DNA from: Oscillospiraceae bacterium
GTDB lineage: Bacteria; Bacillota; Clostridia; Oscillospirales; Oscillospiraceae
Assembly (NCBI GenBank): GCA_016287555.1
Contig: JAEFAK010000007.1
Location: forward strand, 1-24,675
DNA: 24,675 nucleotides
Direction: 5' to 3'
Positions within the stretch are counted from its first letter, which is position 1, and each line of letters begins with the position of its first letter. A program made the translations under genes and the position numbers. The notes beneath the pieces were generated by a model. The model was not told the origin of the DNA. It saw nothing but the letters and a program-made list of their open reading frames with translations, and did no database searches. Positions 14,798-22,003 of this stretch are shown here, one piece after another.

Positions 14798-15826
14798 ATG
14801 AAGAAAAACAGACTTATCGCCATTTGCGCGATCGTTCTCGCTCTCGTCCTCGTATTTGCCGGCTGCGGATCGAAGGCTCCCGCCGGAGCCAAGCGTGAGG
14901 ACAGCATATCTCCCATGGCTCCGGGCTATTATGCAAGCGATTCCGGCAGCTATTACGACGATTACGATTATCCCGAGACTCCTTCTGCGACCGCCGTGCC
15001 GCAGGGCGAGTGGGCAGGGAAGGACCCGCTTCTCATCGGCGAGCTGACCGAGGGAATGATGAACTCCAATAATACGGAGTTCGACAAGATCATCTATACG
15101 GCGGACGTGAGCATGGAGACGCTCGAATTCGAGCAGACCATCGAAAACCTCTATGCGCTCATCAAGGCCAACGGCGCTTTCATCGAATCCTCCTCCGTCT
15201 CCGGCACGGGCTACAACTCCGGCTACTACGGGACGACCTACCGCACGGCCTGGTTCTGCATCCGCGTTCCGAAGGACAAGTTTTCCGGCCTGACCGGCAG
15301 CCTGGCCTCCATAGGCAACGTTACGAATTCCGATACCTCCGCCGAAAACATCACCTCCTCCTTCATCGACACCGAGTCGAGACTCAAGGCCTACAGGACC
15401 GAGGAAAGCTCGCTTCTTGCCATGATGGAGAAGGCGGAGACCGTCGAAGAGATGATAACCATCCAGGACAGGCTCTCCACTGTCCGCTATGAGATAGAGC
15501 GCCTTACGAGTACGCTCAACAACTGGCAGAACTACGTCGACTATTCGACCGTCAACATCAACATCCGTGAGGTCAAAAAGTACACCGAGGAGCCGGTCGT
15601 ACCCAAGACGTTCGGTCAGGAGATAACCGACGGATTCAATTCCTCCGTCAAGTGGCTCAAGCAGGCTCTGCGCGATATCGCGGTGTTCGTCGTCTCCGCT
15701 CTGCCTGTCCTCGTTCTTCCGATACTCATCCTTCTTCCGGCCGCGATAATCCTTCTTATAGTTCTGCTCAGCGTGCGCAGCCACAAGAAGAAAAAGGCAA
15801 AAAAACAAGCCCCTGAAGCCAAATAG
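14798..15826 (+). CDS. DUF4349 lipoprotein with C-terminal membrane anchor
   Basis: The 342-residue protein starts with a lipoprotein signal: MKKNR, a hydrophobic core, and the lipobox VFAGC with Cys23. A Ser/Tyr/Asp-rich linker follows to about residue 85. Then comes the DUF4349 domain: a pattern of strands (ADVSMETLEFEQTIENL, CIRVPKDKFSGL), STAENITSSF-like signature here read SDTSAENITSSFIDTE, a coiled-coil helix pair (LLAMMEKAETVEEMITIQ), and DYSTVNINI. A membrane segment lies near 295-325, followed by a Lys-rich tail. It should be anchored outside by lipid and spanning at the C-terminus. The start is ATG 14798 with AAAGG at 14782-14786; the GTG at 14786 overlaps this site. The function of DUF4349 is unknown; envelope stress or surface sensing is a guess. 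Confidence 0.85.
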   Translation: MKKNRLIAICAIVLALVLVFAGCGSKAPAGAKREDSISPMAPGYYASDSGSYYDDYDYPETPSATAVPQGEWAGKDPLLIGELTEGMMNSNNTEFDKIIYTADVSMETLEFEQTIENLYALIKANGAFIESSSVSGTGYNSGYYGTTYRTAWFCIRVPKDKFSGLTGSLASIGNVTNSDTSAENITSSFIDTESRLKAYRTEESSLLAMMEKAETVEEMITIQDRLSTVRYEIERLTSTLNNWQNYVDYSTVNINIREVKKYTEEPVVPKTFGQEITDGFNSSVKWLKQALRDIAVFVVSALPVLVLPILILLPAAIILLIVLLSVRSHKKKKAKKQAPEAK

Positions 15827-15829
15827 CAA

Positions 15830-15858
15830 TTGACAAACCGGGGCTGCGGGACTATACT
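15830..15858 (+). promoter_or_regulatory. Near-consensus SigA promoter of the CofE-like gene
   Basis: A perfect TTGACA at 15830-15835 is followed after 17 bases by TATACT at 15853-15858 (five of six). It begins four bases after the lipoprotein gene ends and predicts a start near 15865 with a leader of about 33 bases. It is the strongest-looking promoter in the window. A small hairpin, TGCGT/ACGCA with loop GATTTTTT at 15862-15879, covers the expected transcript start, just before the ribosome site. Confidence 0.85.
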
Positions 15859-15897
15859 TTTTTGCGTGATTTTTTACGCAGAAAGGCCGGTGCACCC

Positions 15898-17079
15898 ATG
15901 AGATACACAGGAGTTACCTCCAGAGGCATCATTACCCCCATATTCCGCGAGGGTGACGACATCGTCCCCATCATCCGCGACAGTATCCTTGCGGCTTCGA
16001 AGGAAGAGGGCTTCGCCCTGCATGACAGGGACGTCGTCGGCGTGACCGAGGCCGTCGTTGCGAGGACCCAGGGCAACTACGCGACTGTCGACCAGATCTC
16101 GGCCGACGTTCGCAGGAAGCTCGGCGGGCGCGACATGGGCATAGTTTTCCCGATCCTCAGCCGCAACAGATTCGCTATCGTTCTCAGGGCGATCGCAAAT
16201 GCCTGCGACAAGCTCTATATCCAGTTCTCCTATCCGACTGACGAAGTCGGCAACGGCCTTGTAAGCATGGACGCCGTCGACGCCAACAGGATAGACCCCT
16301 ATGCCGACAGCTTCGATGAGAAGGGCTTCCGAGCCCTCTTCGGTCAGGCGACCAAGCACCGCTTTACGGGCGTCGACTACATCGAGTACTACAAGAGCTT
16401 CGGCAAGCATATCGAGATCATATTCTCCAATGACCCGAAGTACATCCTCAACTATACCAAGAACGTTATCAACTGCGATATCCATACCCGCGCGAGGACC
16501 CGACGTATCCTCAAGGACGCCGGCGCCGAGCGCATTTACAGCCTCGATCAGATCATGACCGAGTCCGTGGACGGCAGCGGATACAACGAGAAGTACGGCC
16601 TGCTCGGCTCCAACAAGGCAACAGAGGAGCGCGTAAAGCTCTTCCCGAGGGACTGCGACGTTTTCGTGACCCGCCTCCAGAAGGAGCTTCTCGACGCTAC
16701 GGGCAAGCATATGGAGGTCATGGTATACGGCGACGGCGGCTTCAAGGATCCCGTCGGCGGCATCTGGGAGCTTGCTGACCCTGTCGTTTCTCCGGGCTTC
16801 ACCGAGGGCCTCGTCGGCACGCCGAACGAGCTCAAGATGAAGTACTTTGCCGATAACGAGCTCAAGGACCTCTCCGGACAGGCTCTGGCCGACGCCATGC
16901 GCCAGCGCATAAGGGAGAAGGATTCAAACCTCGTCGGCAATATGCAGTCCGAGGGCACGACTCCGCGCCAGCTGACCGATCTGCTCGGCAGTCTATGCGA
17001 CCTCACCAGCGGCAGCGGCGACAGGGGAACGCCGGTCGTCCTCATCTCCGGCTACTTCACCAACTACGCGACCGATTGA
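15898..17079 (+). CDS. CofE-like protein (coenzyme F420-0:L-glutamate ligase family)
   Basis: The 393-residue product resembles the F420 gamma-glutamyl ligase family (COG1478), recognisable from TSRGIITPIFREGDD, DRDVVGVTEAVVARTQGNYA and VFPILSRNRFAIVLRAIA. True CofE, about 250 residues, adds glutamate to coenzyme F420-0 using GTP. This longer form is common in Clostridia, which are not known to make F420, and no other F420 gene is in the window, so the real substrate is probably different. The central and C-terminal parts (VDYIEYYKSFGKHIEIIF, VMVYGDGGFKDPVGGIWELADPV) are conserved in the long form as far as I recall. The ATG at 15898 has GAAAGG 11 bases before it. It is a single-gene unit with its own strong promoter and terminator, which suggests steady, high expression. 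Confidence 0.7.
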   Translation: MRYTGVTSRGIITPIFREGDDIVPIIRDSILAASKEEGFALHDRDVVGVTEAVVARTQGNYATVDQISADVRRKLGGRDMGIVFPILSRNRFAIVLRAIANACDKLYIQFSYPTDEVGNGLVSMDAVDANRIDPYADSFDEKGFRALFGQATKHRFTGVDYIEYYKSFGKHIEIIFSNDPKYILNYTKNVINCDIHTRARTRRILKDAGAERIYSLDQIMTESVDGSGYNEKYGLLGSNKATEERVKLFPRDCDVFVTRLQKELLDATGKHMEVMVYGDGGFKDPVGGIWELADPVVSPGFTEGLVGTPNELKMKYFADNELKDLSGQALADAMRQRIREKDSNLVGNMQSEGTTPRQLTDLLGSLCDLTSGSGDRGTPVVLISGYFTNYATD

Positions 17080-17089
17080 CATCTTGAAG

Positions 17090-17125
17090 AAAGCGGCGGA
17101 ACGATCTGTTCCGCCGCTTTTTGAA
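17090..17125 (+). terminator. Intrinsic terminator of the CofE-like gene
   Basis: Bases 17090-17102 and 17108-17120 form a perfect 13-bp GC-rich stem with a 5-base loop, and T residues follow at 17118-17122. It starts 10 bases after the stop codon. Confidence 0.92.
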
Positions 17126-17131
17126 TACAGG

Positions 17132-17166
17132 AACGGCAGGTCGATTTGACCTGCCGTTAGTTTTTT
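17132..17166. terminator. Second terminator hairpin between convergent genes
   Basis: AACGGCAGGTC at 17132-17142 pairs with GACCTGCCGTT at 17148-17158 around a 5-base loop; AGTTTTTT follows on the + strand. It is six bases beyond the stop codon of the convergent acyl-CoA synthetase gene, so it may end that transcript too, although the minus-strand side lacks a T tract. Confidence 0.78.
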
Positions 17167-18832
17167 ATTGCTGCTTCATGTGGTTTTGCGCCCTGATCTG
17201 CGCGCGCTTTATCTTGCCGCCTATGGTCTTAGGAAGCTCGTCGACGAACTCGACGATGCGCGGGTATTTGTAAGGCGCCGTGACTTTCTTGACGTGGTTT
17301 TGAAGCTCCTTGACAAGATCGTCCGAGGGCGTCCATCCGGCAGCCAGCACGACCGTCGCCTTGACGACCTGCCCGCGGACCGGATCCGGGGCGGCCGTTA
17401 TGGCGCATTCGACGACGGCGGGATGCTCGATGAGCGCGCTCTCGACCTCGAAGGGACCGATGCGGTAGCCGCTGCACTTGATGATGTCGTCGCCGCGTCC
17501 GACGAACCAGTAGTATCCGTCGCTGTCGCGCCAGGCCATGTCGCCCATGTTGTAGTAGCGTCCGCCGAGCTTCTCCTTAGTCTGCGCCTCGTCTCCGTAG
17601 TAGGCGACGAAAAGGCCGACGGGGTAGCTCTCGTCGATGTGGTCGGCGCATATGTAGCCTTCTTCGCCGTCCTCGACCCTGTTGCCGTCCTCGTCGAGGA
17701 GGGTCATGTCGAAAATGGGGGAGGGCTTGCCGGTCGAGCCGGGGCGTATTTCGTCCCAGCCGAAGTTGGCGAGCACGACGGTCGTCTCGGTCTGACCGAA
17801 GCCTTCGTATATCGTCTGCCCCGTGAGCTCCTTCCAGCGCTTTACGACTTCGGGGTTGAGCGGCTCTCCAGCCGTCGCGCAGTGGTGCAGGGAAGAAAGG
17901 TCGTAGGATGCGACGTCCTCCTGAAGCATGAAGCGATACATCGTCGGCGGCGCGCAGAACGTCGTGACCTTGTAGTCCTGGAGCTTTTGCAGCAGATGAG
18001 TGGCGATAAACTTGTCCATATCGTAGGCGAATATCGTCGCGCCGCAGAGCCACTGCCCGTATATCTTGCCCCAGCCGAACTTTGCCCAGCCGGAGTCGGA
18101 CACGCTCATGTGGAGCATGTTCTCCTCGACGTGCTGCCAGTATTTCGCCGTGACTATATGTCCGAGCGGGTGCAGGAAGCTGTGGCATACCATCTTGGGC
18201 TGGCTCGTCGTGCCGGAAGTGAAGTAGATGAGCATCGGGTCGGTGTTTTTTGTGGCCTCGTCGCCGGTCGGACGCTCGAAGGTCTCCGGCATATCAAGGA
18301 TCGCCTCGGCGAAGTCTATCCAGCCCTCTCGCTTGCCGTTCACGAGGATAAGGTCCTTCAGCGTCGGACATTCGGGCTTCGCGGCCTCGGCCTGGCTGAC
18401 GACGAAATCGTCATTGACGCAGATCATCGCCTTGACCCCGGCAGAGTTTGCCCTGAAGACGATATCCTTCTTCGTAAGCTGCAGCGTCGCGGGGATGAGC
18501 ACCGCGCCGAGCTTGTGCAGGGCCGGGGCGCATATCCAGTACTCCCAGCGGCGGCGCAGTATCATCATGACTACGTCGCCCTTCTTTATGCCGAGGGACT
18601 TGAGAAAATGCACGACCTTGTTTGAGAGGCGGCTTATGTCGTTAAAAGAGAGCGTCAGCTCGTCGCCGTGGTCGTTGCACCAGAGCAGGGCGCGCTTGCC
18701 GGGGTCTTCCCGGGCCCACCCGTCGACTACGTCGAAGCCGAAGTTGAAGCTCTCGGGCACAATGACCTTGTAGTTTTTCTTAAAATCCTCGTACGAGTCG
18801 AAATCTGTACGGGGAAGATATTTTTCAAGCAT
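17165..18832 (-). CDS. AMP-forming acyl-CoA synthetase (acetyl/medium-chain/branched type)
   Basis: The enzyme activates a carboxylic acid with ATP to an acyl-adenylate and then to acyl-CoA. The 555-residue protein has the full set of adenylation motifs: YFTSGTTSQPKMVCHS (phosphate loop), YEGFGQTETT, YNMGDMAWRDSDGYYWFVGR with the hinge region DDIIKCSGYRIGP, and the C-terminal catalytic Lys in PKTIGGKIKRAQ. The layout fits the ACSM/MbcS group acting on short, branched or aromatic acids. The start is ATG 18832, with AAGGAG (18845-18840) overlapping the stop of the regulator gene upstream; the open frame extends to 18892 but has no ribosome site there. It ends the nine-gene operon that includes a 2-oxoacid oxidoreductase, so its acid is likely the one matching that enzyme's acyl-CoA. 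The exact substrate cannot be read from sequence. Confidence 0.9.
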   Translation of the reverse strand: MLEKYLPRTDFDSYEDFKKNYKVIVPESFNFGFDVVDGWAREDPGKRALLWCNDHGDELTLSFNDISRLSNKVVHFLKSLGIKKGDVVMMILRRRWEYWICAPALHKLGAVLIPATLQLTKKDIVFRANSAGVKAMICVNDDFVVSQAEAAKPECPTLKDLILVNGKREGWIDFAEAILDMPETFERPTGDEATKNTDPMLIYFTSGTTSQPKMVCHSFLHPLGHIVTAKYWQHVEENMLHMSVSDSGWAKFGWGKIYGQWLCGATIFAYDMDKFIATHLLQKLQDYKVTTFCAPPTMYRFMLQEDVASYDLSSLHHCATAGEPLNPEVVKRWKELTGQTIYEGFGQTETTVVLANFGWDEIRPGSTGKPSPIFDMTLLDEDGNRVEDGEEGYICADHIDESYPVGLFVAYYGDEAQTKEKLGGRYYNMGDMAWRDSDGYYWFVGRGDDIIKCSGYRIGPFEVESALIEHPAVVECAITAAPDPVRGQVVKATVVLAAGWTPSDDLVKELQNHVKKVTAPYKYPRIVEFVDELPKTIGGKIKRAQIRAQNHMKQQ

Positions 18833-18843
18833 GCGAGGGCTCC

Positions 18844-19392
18844 TTACTCCGCTATCATCGTCAGAAAGGTAGCGGGCGTGTCGCCGCCGCACTTCTGCCC
18901 GTGCGGAAATTTCGGATTGAAGTAGATGCTGTCGCCCTTTTCGAGAAGAAATTCATTATCGCCGAAGGCAACTATGACCTTCCCCTCGACGACGTAGTTG
19001 AATTCCTGACCCGTGTGGGAAACGAGAGCGGCCGGCTCGTCGGAGGGGTCGAGCGTGACGAGCAGGGGCTGCATGACCTTATGCGAATAGCGGAAGGCAA
19101 GGTCCTGATAGCTGTAGCCCGGATAGCGCGAAACGTCGCGCCCCGTTCCGGCACGGACGATGTGATACGTGTCGAGCTTGGCGGAATTGCCGGTCAGGAC
19201 TTCGTTGAAATCGACATTGAACTTGTTCGCTATCTGAAAAATAACGCTTATGGGGATGTCCTTCCCATCGGCCTCGTAGGAGGCGTAGACGGCGCGGTCT
19301 ATCCCCAGCTCGTCGGCGAGCTCGTCGGCCGTATAGCCGCAGGCGTCGCGCAGTCCGGCGATCCTTTCCGCGATCTCTTTAAGGTTATCCAT
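18844..19392 (-). CDS. XRE-family regulator with C-terminal cupin domain
   Basis: The 182-residue protein has an N-terminal helix-turn-helix of the Cro/C1 type (about residues 6-62, with YTADELADELGIDRAVYASYE) and a C-terminal cupin barrel (about 105-180, with HTGQEFNYVVEGKV and LEKGDSIYFNPKFPHG). Cupin domains of such regulators bind a small effector or metal. The two conserved cupin motifs retain His and Glu residues that could bind a metal. AAGGAG stands six bases before ATG. It lies 18 bases after the oxidoreductase gamma subunit gene and 11 before the acyl-CoA synthetase, inside the operon, so it probably senses a pathway acid or acyl-CoA and controls this operon. No operator can be assigned within the window because the operon's promoter lies outside. 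Confidence 0.9.
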   Translation of the reverse strand: MDNLKEIAERIAGLRDACGYTADELADELGIDRAVYASYEADGKDIPISVIFQIANKFNVDFNEVLTGNSAKLDTYHIVRAGTGRDVSRYPGYSYQDLAFRYSHKVMQPLLVTLDPSDEPAALVSHTGQEFNYVVEGKVIVAFGDNEFLLEKGDSIYFNPKFPHGQKCGGDTPATFLTMIAE

Positions 19393-19410
19393 GTTTAACT
19401 CCTTGGTTTG

Positions 19411-19947
19411 TCAGAAATCCATGCCGAGCTTAAGGGCTTTCCTGTTGGAATCGAGAAGCTCCGCCTTCTTGGCGGGAACGGACTTCTTCAGGCCTGCGTC
19501 AAGGGACTCGGGCGAGCAGAAGGCCAGCTCCTTGAAGAGCTTGCCGATGAGGATGATGTTGGCAAGTCCGCGCAGACCGTTTGCCTCGGCCATCGTCGTC
19601 GCGGGGACGTAGAAGACCTTGACGTCGGTCCTCTCGACCTTGGCGTCTATCATGCCGGTGTCTACGAGGATTATGCCGCCCGGCTCGACGTCGTTTTCAA
19701 ACTTCTTGAGAGAAGGCAGATTCATCGCGACGAGCACGTTGGGGTTGAGGACCAGCGGAGAGCCGATCGGAGCGTCGCTGACGCAGACGCTGCAGTTGGC
19801 CGTGCCGCCGCGCATCTCGGGCCCGTAGGACGGGAGCCAGGAGATCTCGCGGCCTTCCATAAGGCCCGCGTAGGCGACGACCTTGCCCGCAAAGAGCAGG
19901 CCCTGTCCGCCGAAGCCGGCGAGCAGCAGATTAAGATCCTTACTCAT
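19411..19947 (-). CDS. 2-oxoacid:ferredoxin oxidoreductase, gamma subunit
   Basis: The 178-residue protein is the gamma domain of the pyruvate/2-ketoisovalerate/2-oxoglutarate ferredoxin oxidoreductase family, needed for CoA binding and complex assembly. Signatures are LLLAGFGGQGLLFAGKVVA at the N-terminus, SYGPEMRGGTANCSV, NPNVLVAMNLPSL and the TDVKVFYVPAT stretch. The ATG (19947-19945) overlaps the stop of the beta subunit gene as ATGA, which supports coupled translation and this start over the much longer open frame reaching 20397. The subunit order in the operon is delta, alpha, beta, gamma. The family is clear; which 2-oxoacid is used is not. Confidence 0.92.
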   Translation of the reverse strand: MSKDLNLLLAGFGGQGLLFAGKVVAYAGLMEGREISWLPSYGPEMRGGTANCSVCVSDAPIGSPLVLNPNVLVAMNLPSLKKFENDVEPGGIILVDTGMIDAKVERTDVKVFYVPATTMAEANGLRGLANIILIGKLFKELAFCSPESLDAGLKKSVPAKKAELLDSNRKALKLGMDF

Positions 19948-20702
19948 TTCTTGTCGGCCTCCTCCGGATACTTGTCCTTGTATACTCCGAGCGGATAGTA
20001 GGGGAGCATGTTGTCGCGCAGCCACTGGAGCGCCTCGTTCGGGGAAAGGCCCCAGTTGGTCGGGCAGGCGGAGACGATCTCGATGATGCTGTAGCCCTTG
20101 CCGTCGATCTGGTTCTGGAAGGCGCGCTTGATGGCCTTCTTCGCGTTGCGGACGTTCTTGACGGAGTCGACGGTGACGCGCTGCGCAAGAGCGACGCCGT
20201 CGAGCGTGGAAAGAAGCTCGCAGACGCGGACGGGATATCCCGCCGTGGCGACGTCGCGCCCGTAGGGCGAGGTCTGAGTGATCTGGCCGGGAAGGCTGGT
20301 CGGGGCCATCTGGCCGCCGGTCATGCCGTAAATGGCGTTGTTGACGAAGATGACGGTGATGTTTTCGCCTCTGGTAGCGGCGTGCACTGTCTCGCACATG
20401 CCTATGGCGGCGAGGTCGCCGTCGCCCTGATAGGTAAAGACTATGTTCTCCGGGCGGGCGCGCTTGATGCCGGTCGCGACGGCGGGGGCGCGTCCGTGCG
20501 CGGCCTCGACCATGTCGCAGGCGAAGAAGTCATACGCCGTGACGGCGCAGCCGACGGGAGAAATGCCTATCGTATCGCCCTCGATTCCGAGCTCGTCGAT
20601 GACCTCGGCTATGAGGCGGGTAACTATGCCGTGCGGGCAGCCCGGGCAGTAGCTGAACGGGGCGTCCGTAAGAGCCTTGGGTCGCTCATATACTACGTTC
20701 AT
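19944..20702 (-). CDS. 2-oxoacid:ferredoxin oxidoreductase, beta subunit (TPP-binding)
   Basis: The 252-residue protein binds thiamine diphosphate and iron-sulfur clusters in the catalytic core. The N-terminal C19-P-G-C22-P-H-G motif supplies cluster ligands, and the TPP/magnesium motif is GDG at 93-95 followed by NN at 121-122 in VNNAIYGMTGGQ. PTSLPGQITQTSPYGRD is typical of KorB/VorA-type subunits. It begins at ATG 20702, overlapping the alpha subunit stop as ATGA, and ends in the same kind of overlap with gamma. This tight coupling fits equal amounts of the three subunits. The enzyme converts a 2-oxoacid plus CoA and oxidised ferredoxin to acyl-CoA, CO2 and reduced ferredoxin, and can run backwards as a reductive carboxylase. 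Confidence 0.93.
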   Translation of the reverse strand: MNVVYERPKALTDAPFSYCPGCPHGIVTRLIAEVIDELGIEGDTIGISPVGCAVTAYDFFACDMVEAAHGRAPAVATGIKRARPENIVFTYQGDGDLAAIGMCETVHAATRGENITVIFVNNAIYGMTGGQMAPTSLPGQITQTSPYGRDVATAGYPVRVCELLSTLDGVALAQRVTVDSVKNVRNAKKAIKRAFQNQIDGKGYSIIEIVSACPTNWGLSPNEALQWLRDNMLPYYPLGVYKDKYPEEADKK

Positions 20703-21766
20703 TTCTTGAAACCTCCGTTTACGATCCTGATCTGTTCGATGACCTCGGCGGGCGAGGGGATGATGCCGCCGGTCCTGCCGTAGAAGTGGACGGGCTTCCT
20801 GCCGTTGACTGCAAGGGAGATGTCCTCGGCCATCTGGCCCATGCTCATCTCGACGGAAATGAACGCCTTGGCGGTGTTGCTGAGCCTGTCGAGCGGCTGG
20901 GTGACGAACGGCCAGAGGGTGATGGGCCTGAGAAGACCGACCTTGATGCCCTCGGCTCTGGCGGAGACGACGGCGCTGCGGCAGATGCGGGAGGATGCGC
21001 CGTAGGCGACGAGGACGATGTCCGCGTCCTCGGTCATGAACTCCTCCCAGCGCTGCTCGGTCGCCTTGCACTTTTCATAGCGCTCGAAGCGGTCGAAGTT
21101 GGTCTTCTCGAGAAGAGCCGGATCGAGGTAGAGGGAGTTGACTATATTGTGCTTGCGCTGCTTCTTCGTGCCGGTGACCGCCCAGGGCCTCTCGGGCGGG
21201 TCGAAGCTGCCCTGCTCGGGAAGCTCGACGGGCTCCATCATCTGGCCGAGCATACCGTCGGAGAAGAGCATCGCGGGCATGCGGTACTTCTCGCCGAGCT
21301 CGAAGGCGAGGAAGACGAGGTCGACGACCTCCTGGACGGAGGAGGGGGCGAGGACTATCAGGTGGAAGTCGCCGTGACCGGTGGCCTTCGTGGCCTGGAA
21401 GTAGTCCGACTGGGAGGGCTGTATCCCGCCGAGGCCGGGGCCGCCGCGCTGGACGTTGACGAGCAGGGCGGGCAGGTCGCAGCCGGCCATGTAGGATATG
21501 CCCTCGCTCATGAGGCTGATGCCGGGAGAGCTGGTGGAGGTCATGGCGCGGATGCCGGCGGCGGAGGCGCCGAGGACCATGTTTATCGAAGCGATCTCGC
21601 TCTCGGCCTGAAGGAACACGCCGCCGATCTTGGGGAGCTTCTTGGCCATGTAGGCGGCGAGCTCGGTCTGAGGAGTGATGGGGTAACCGAAGAAGTGACG
21701 GCAGCCGGCGCAGATCGCGGCCTCGCCGAGAGCTTCGTTGCCCTTCATAAGAACTTTTTCTGCCAT
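20699..21766 (-). CDS. 2-oxoacid:ferredoxin oxidoreductase, alpha subunit (VorB/KorA-like)
   Basis: The 355-residue alpha subunit contains the pyrimidine-binding domain I (GYPITPQTELAAYMAKK, about residues 27-43; TSTSSPGISLMSEGISY, about 76-92) and domain II (VAYGASSRICRSAV, GLLRPITLWPF). The GGPGLGGIQPSQSDYFQATKATG region, split here at GGIQPSQSD, resembles proteins annotated as 3-methyl-2-oxobutanoate dehydrogenase VorB in Clostridia. That points to branched-chain 2-oxoacids, but indolepyruvate or 2-oxoglutarate type cannot be ruled out. The start ATG lies 17 bases after the ferredoxin subunit gene, and its AAGGATCC-like ribosome site (minus strand) is moderate. The gene ends in a 4-base overlap with beta. 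Confidence 0.92.
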   Translation of the reverse strand: MAEKVLMKGNEALGEAAICAGCRHFFGYPITPQTELAAYMAKKLPKIGGVFLQAESEIASINMVLGASAAGIRAMTSTSSPGISLMSEGISYMAGCDLPALLVNVQRGGPGLGGIQPSQSDYFQATKATGHGDFHLIVLAPSSVQEVVDLVFLAFELGEKYRMPAMLFSDGMLGQMMEPVELPEQGSFDPPERPWAVTGTKKQRKHNIVNSLYLDPALLEKTNFDRFERYEKCKATEQRWEEFMTEDADIVLVAYGASSRICRSAVVSARAEGIKVGLLRPITLWPFVTQPLDRLSNTAKAFISVEMSMGQMAEDISLAVNGRKPVHFYGRTGGIIPSPAEVIEQIRIVNGGFKK

Positions 21767-21783
21767 TATGTCGGATCCTTTCT

Positions 21784-21990
21784 TCAGCGTAATACCGTGA
21801 TCGCCGCGTCAGGGCACATCTGCGCGCAGGAGGCGCATCCGGTGCAGGCGGCTTCATCGGTAAGCTCCGCGGGATGATAGCCCTTGGCGTTTATCCTTGC
21901 GGGCGAGAGTGCGATAAGATGCTTCGGGCAGGCGGCGGCGCAGAGCTCGCAGCCCTTGCAGTAGTTTTCATCTACGATGATCTTAGCCAT
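21784..21990 (-). CDS. 2-oxoacid:ferredoxin oxidoreductase, delta subunit (2[4Fe-4S] ferredoxin)
   Basis: The 68-residue protein carries two CxxCxxCxxxCP motifs: C11, C14, C17, C21 and C49, C52, C55, C59. These bind two [4Fe-4S] clusters that pass electrons from the TPP site to ferredoxin. It stands first among the four oxidoreductase genes, 13 bases after the ATPase gene and 17 before the alpha subunit. AAGGAAGAAG lies just upstream of the ATG. A four-subunit layout with a separate ferredoxin-like delta chain is usual for VOR and KOR enzymes. Confidence 0.94.
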   Translation of the reverse strand: MAKIIVDENYCKGCELCAAACPKHLIALSPARINAKGYHPAELTDEAACTGCASCAQMCPDAAITVLR

Positions 21991-22003
21991 ATTCTTCTTC
22001 CTT

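Noticed and set aside
13261..14916. 551-codon minus-strand open frame across proS
   Set aside because: Antisense to a clear prolyl-tRNA synthetase and extending into the lipoprotein gene; no motif and no ribosome site.
17168..18625. 485-codon plus-strand open frame across the acyl-CoA synthetase
   Set aside because: Mirror frame of a gene with all adenylation motifs; no ribosome site or known domain.
19948..20397. Long N-terminal extension of the gamma subunit frame
   Set aside because: The extension is an Arg/His-rich shadow of the beta subunit gene; the family start and an ATGA overlap are at 19947.
20786..21877. 363-codon plus-strand open frame across the oxidoreductase alpha and delta genes
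   Set aside because: Antisense shadow with Gly/Asp/Ala-rich low-complexity translation.
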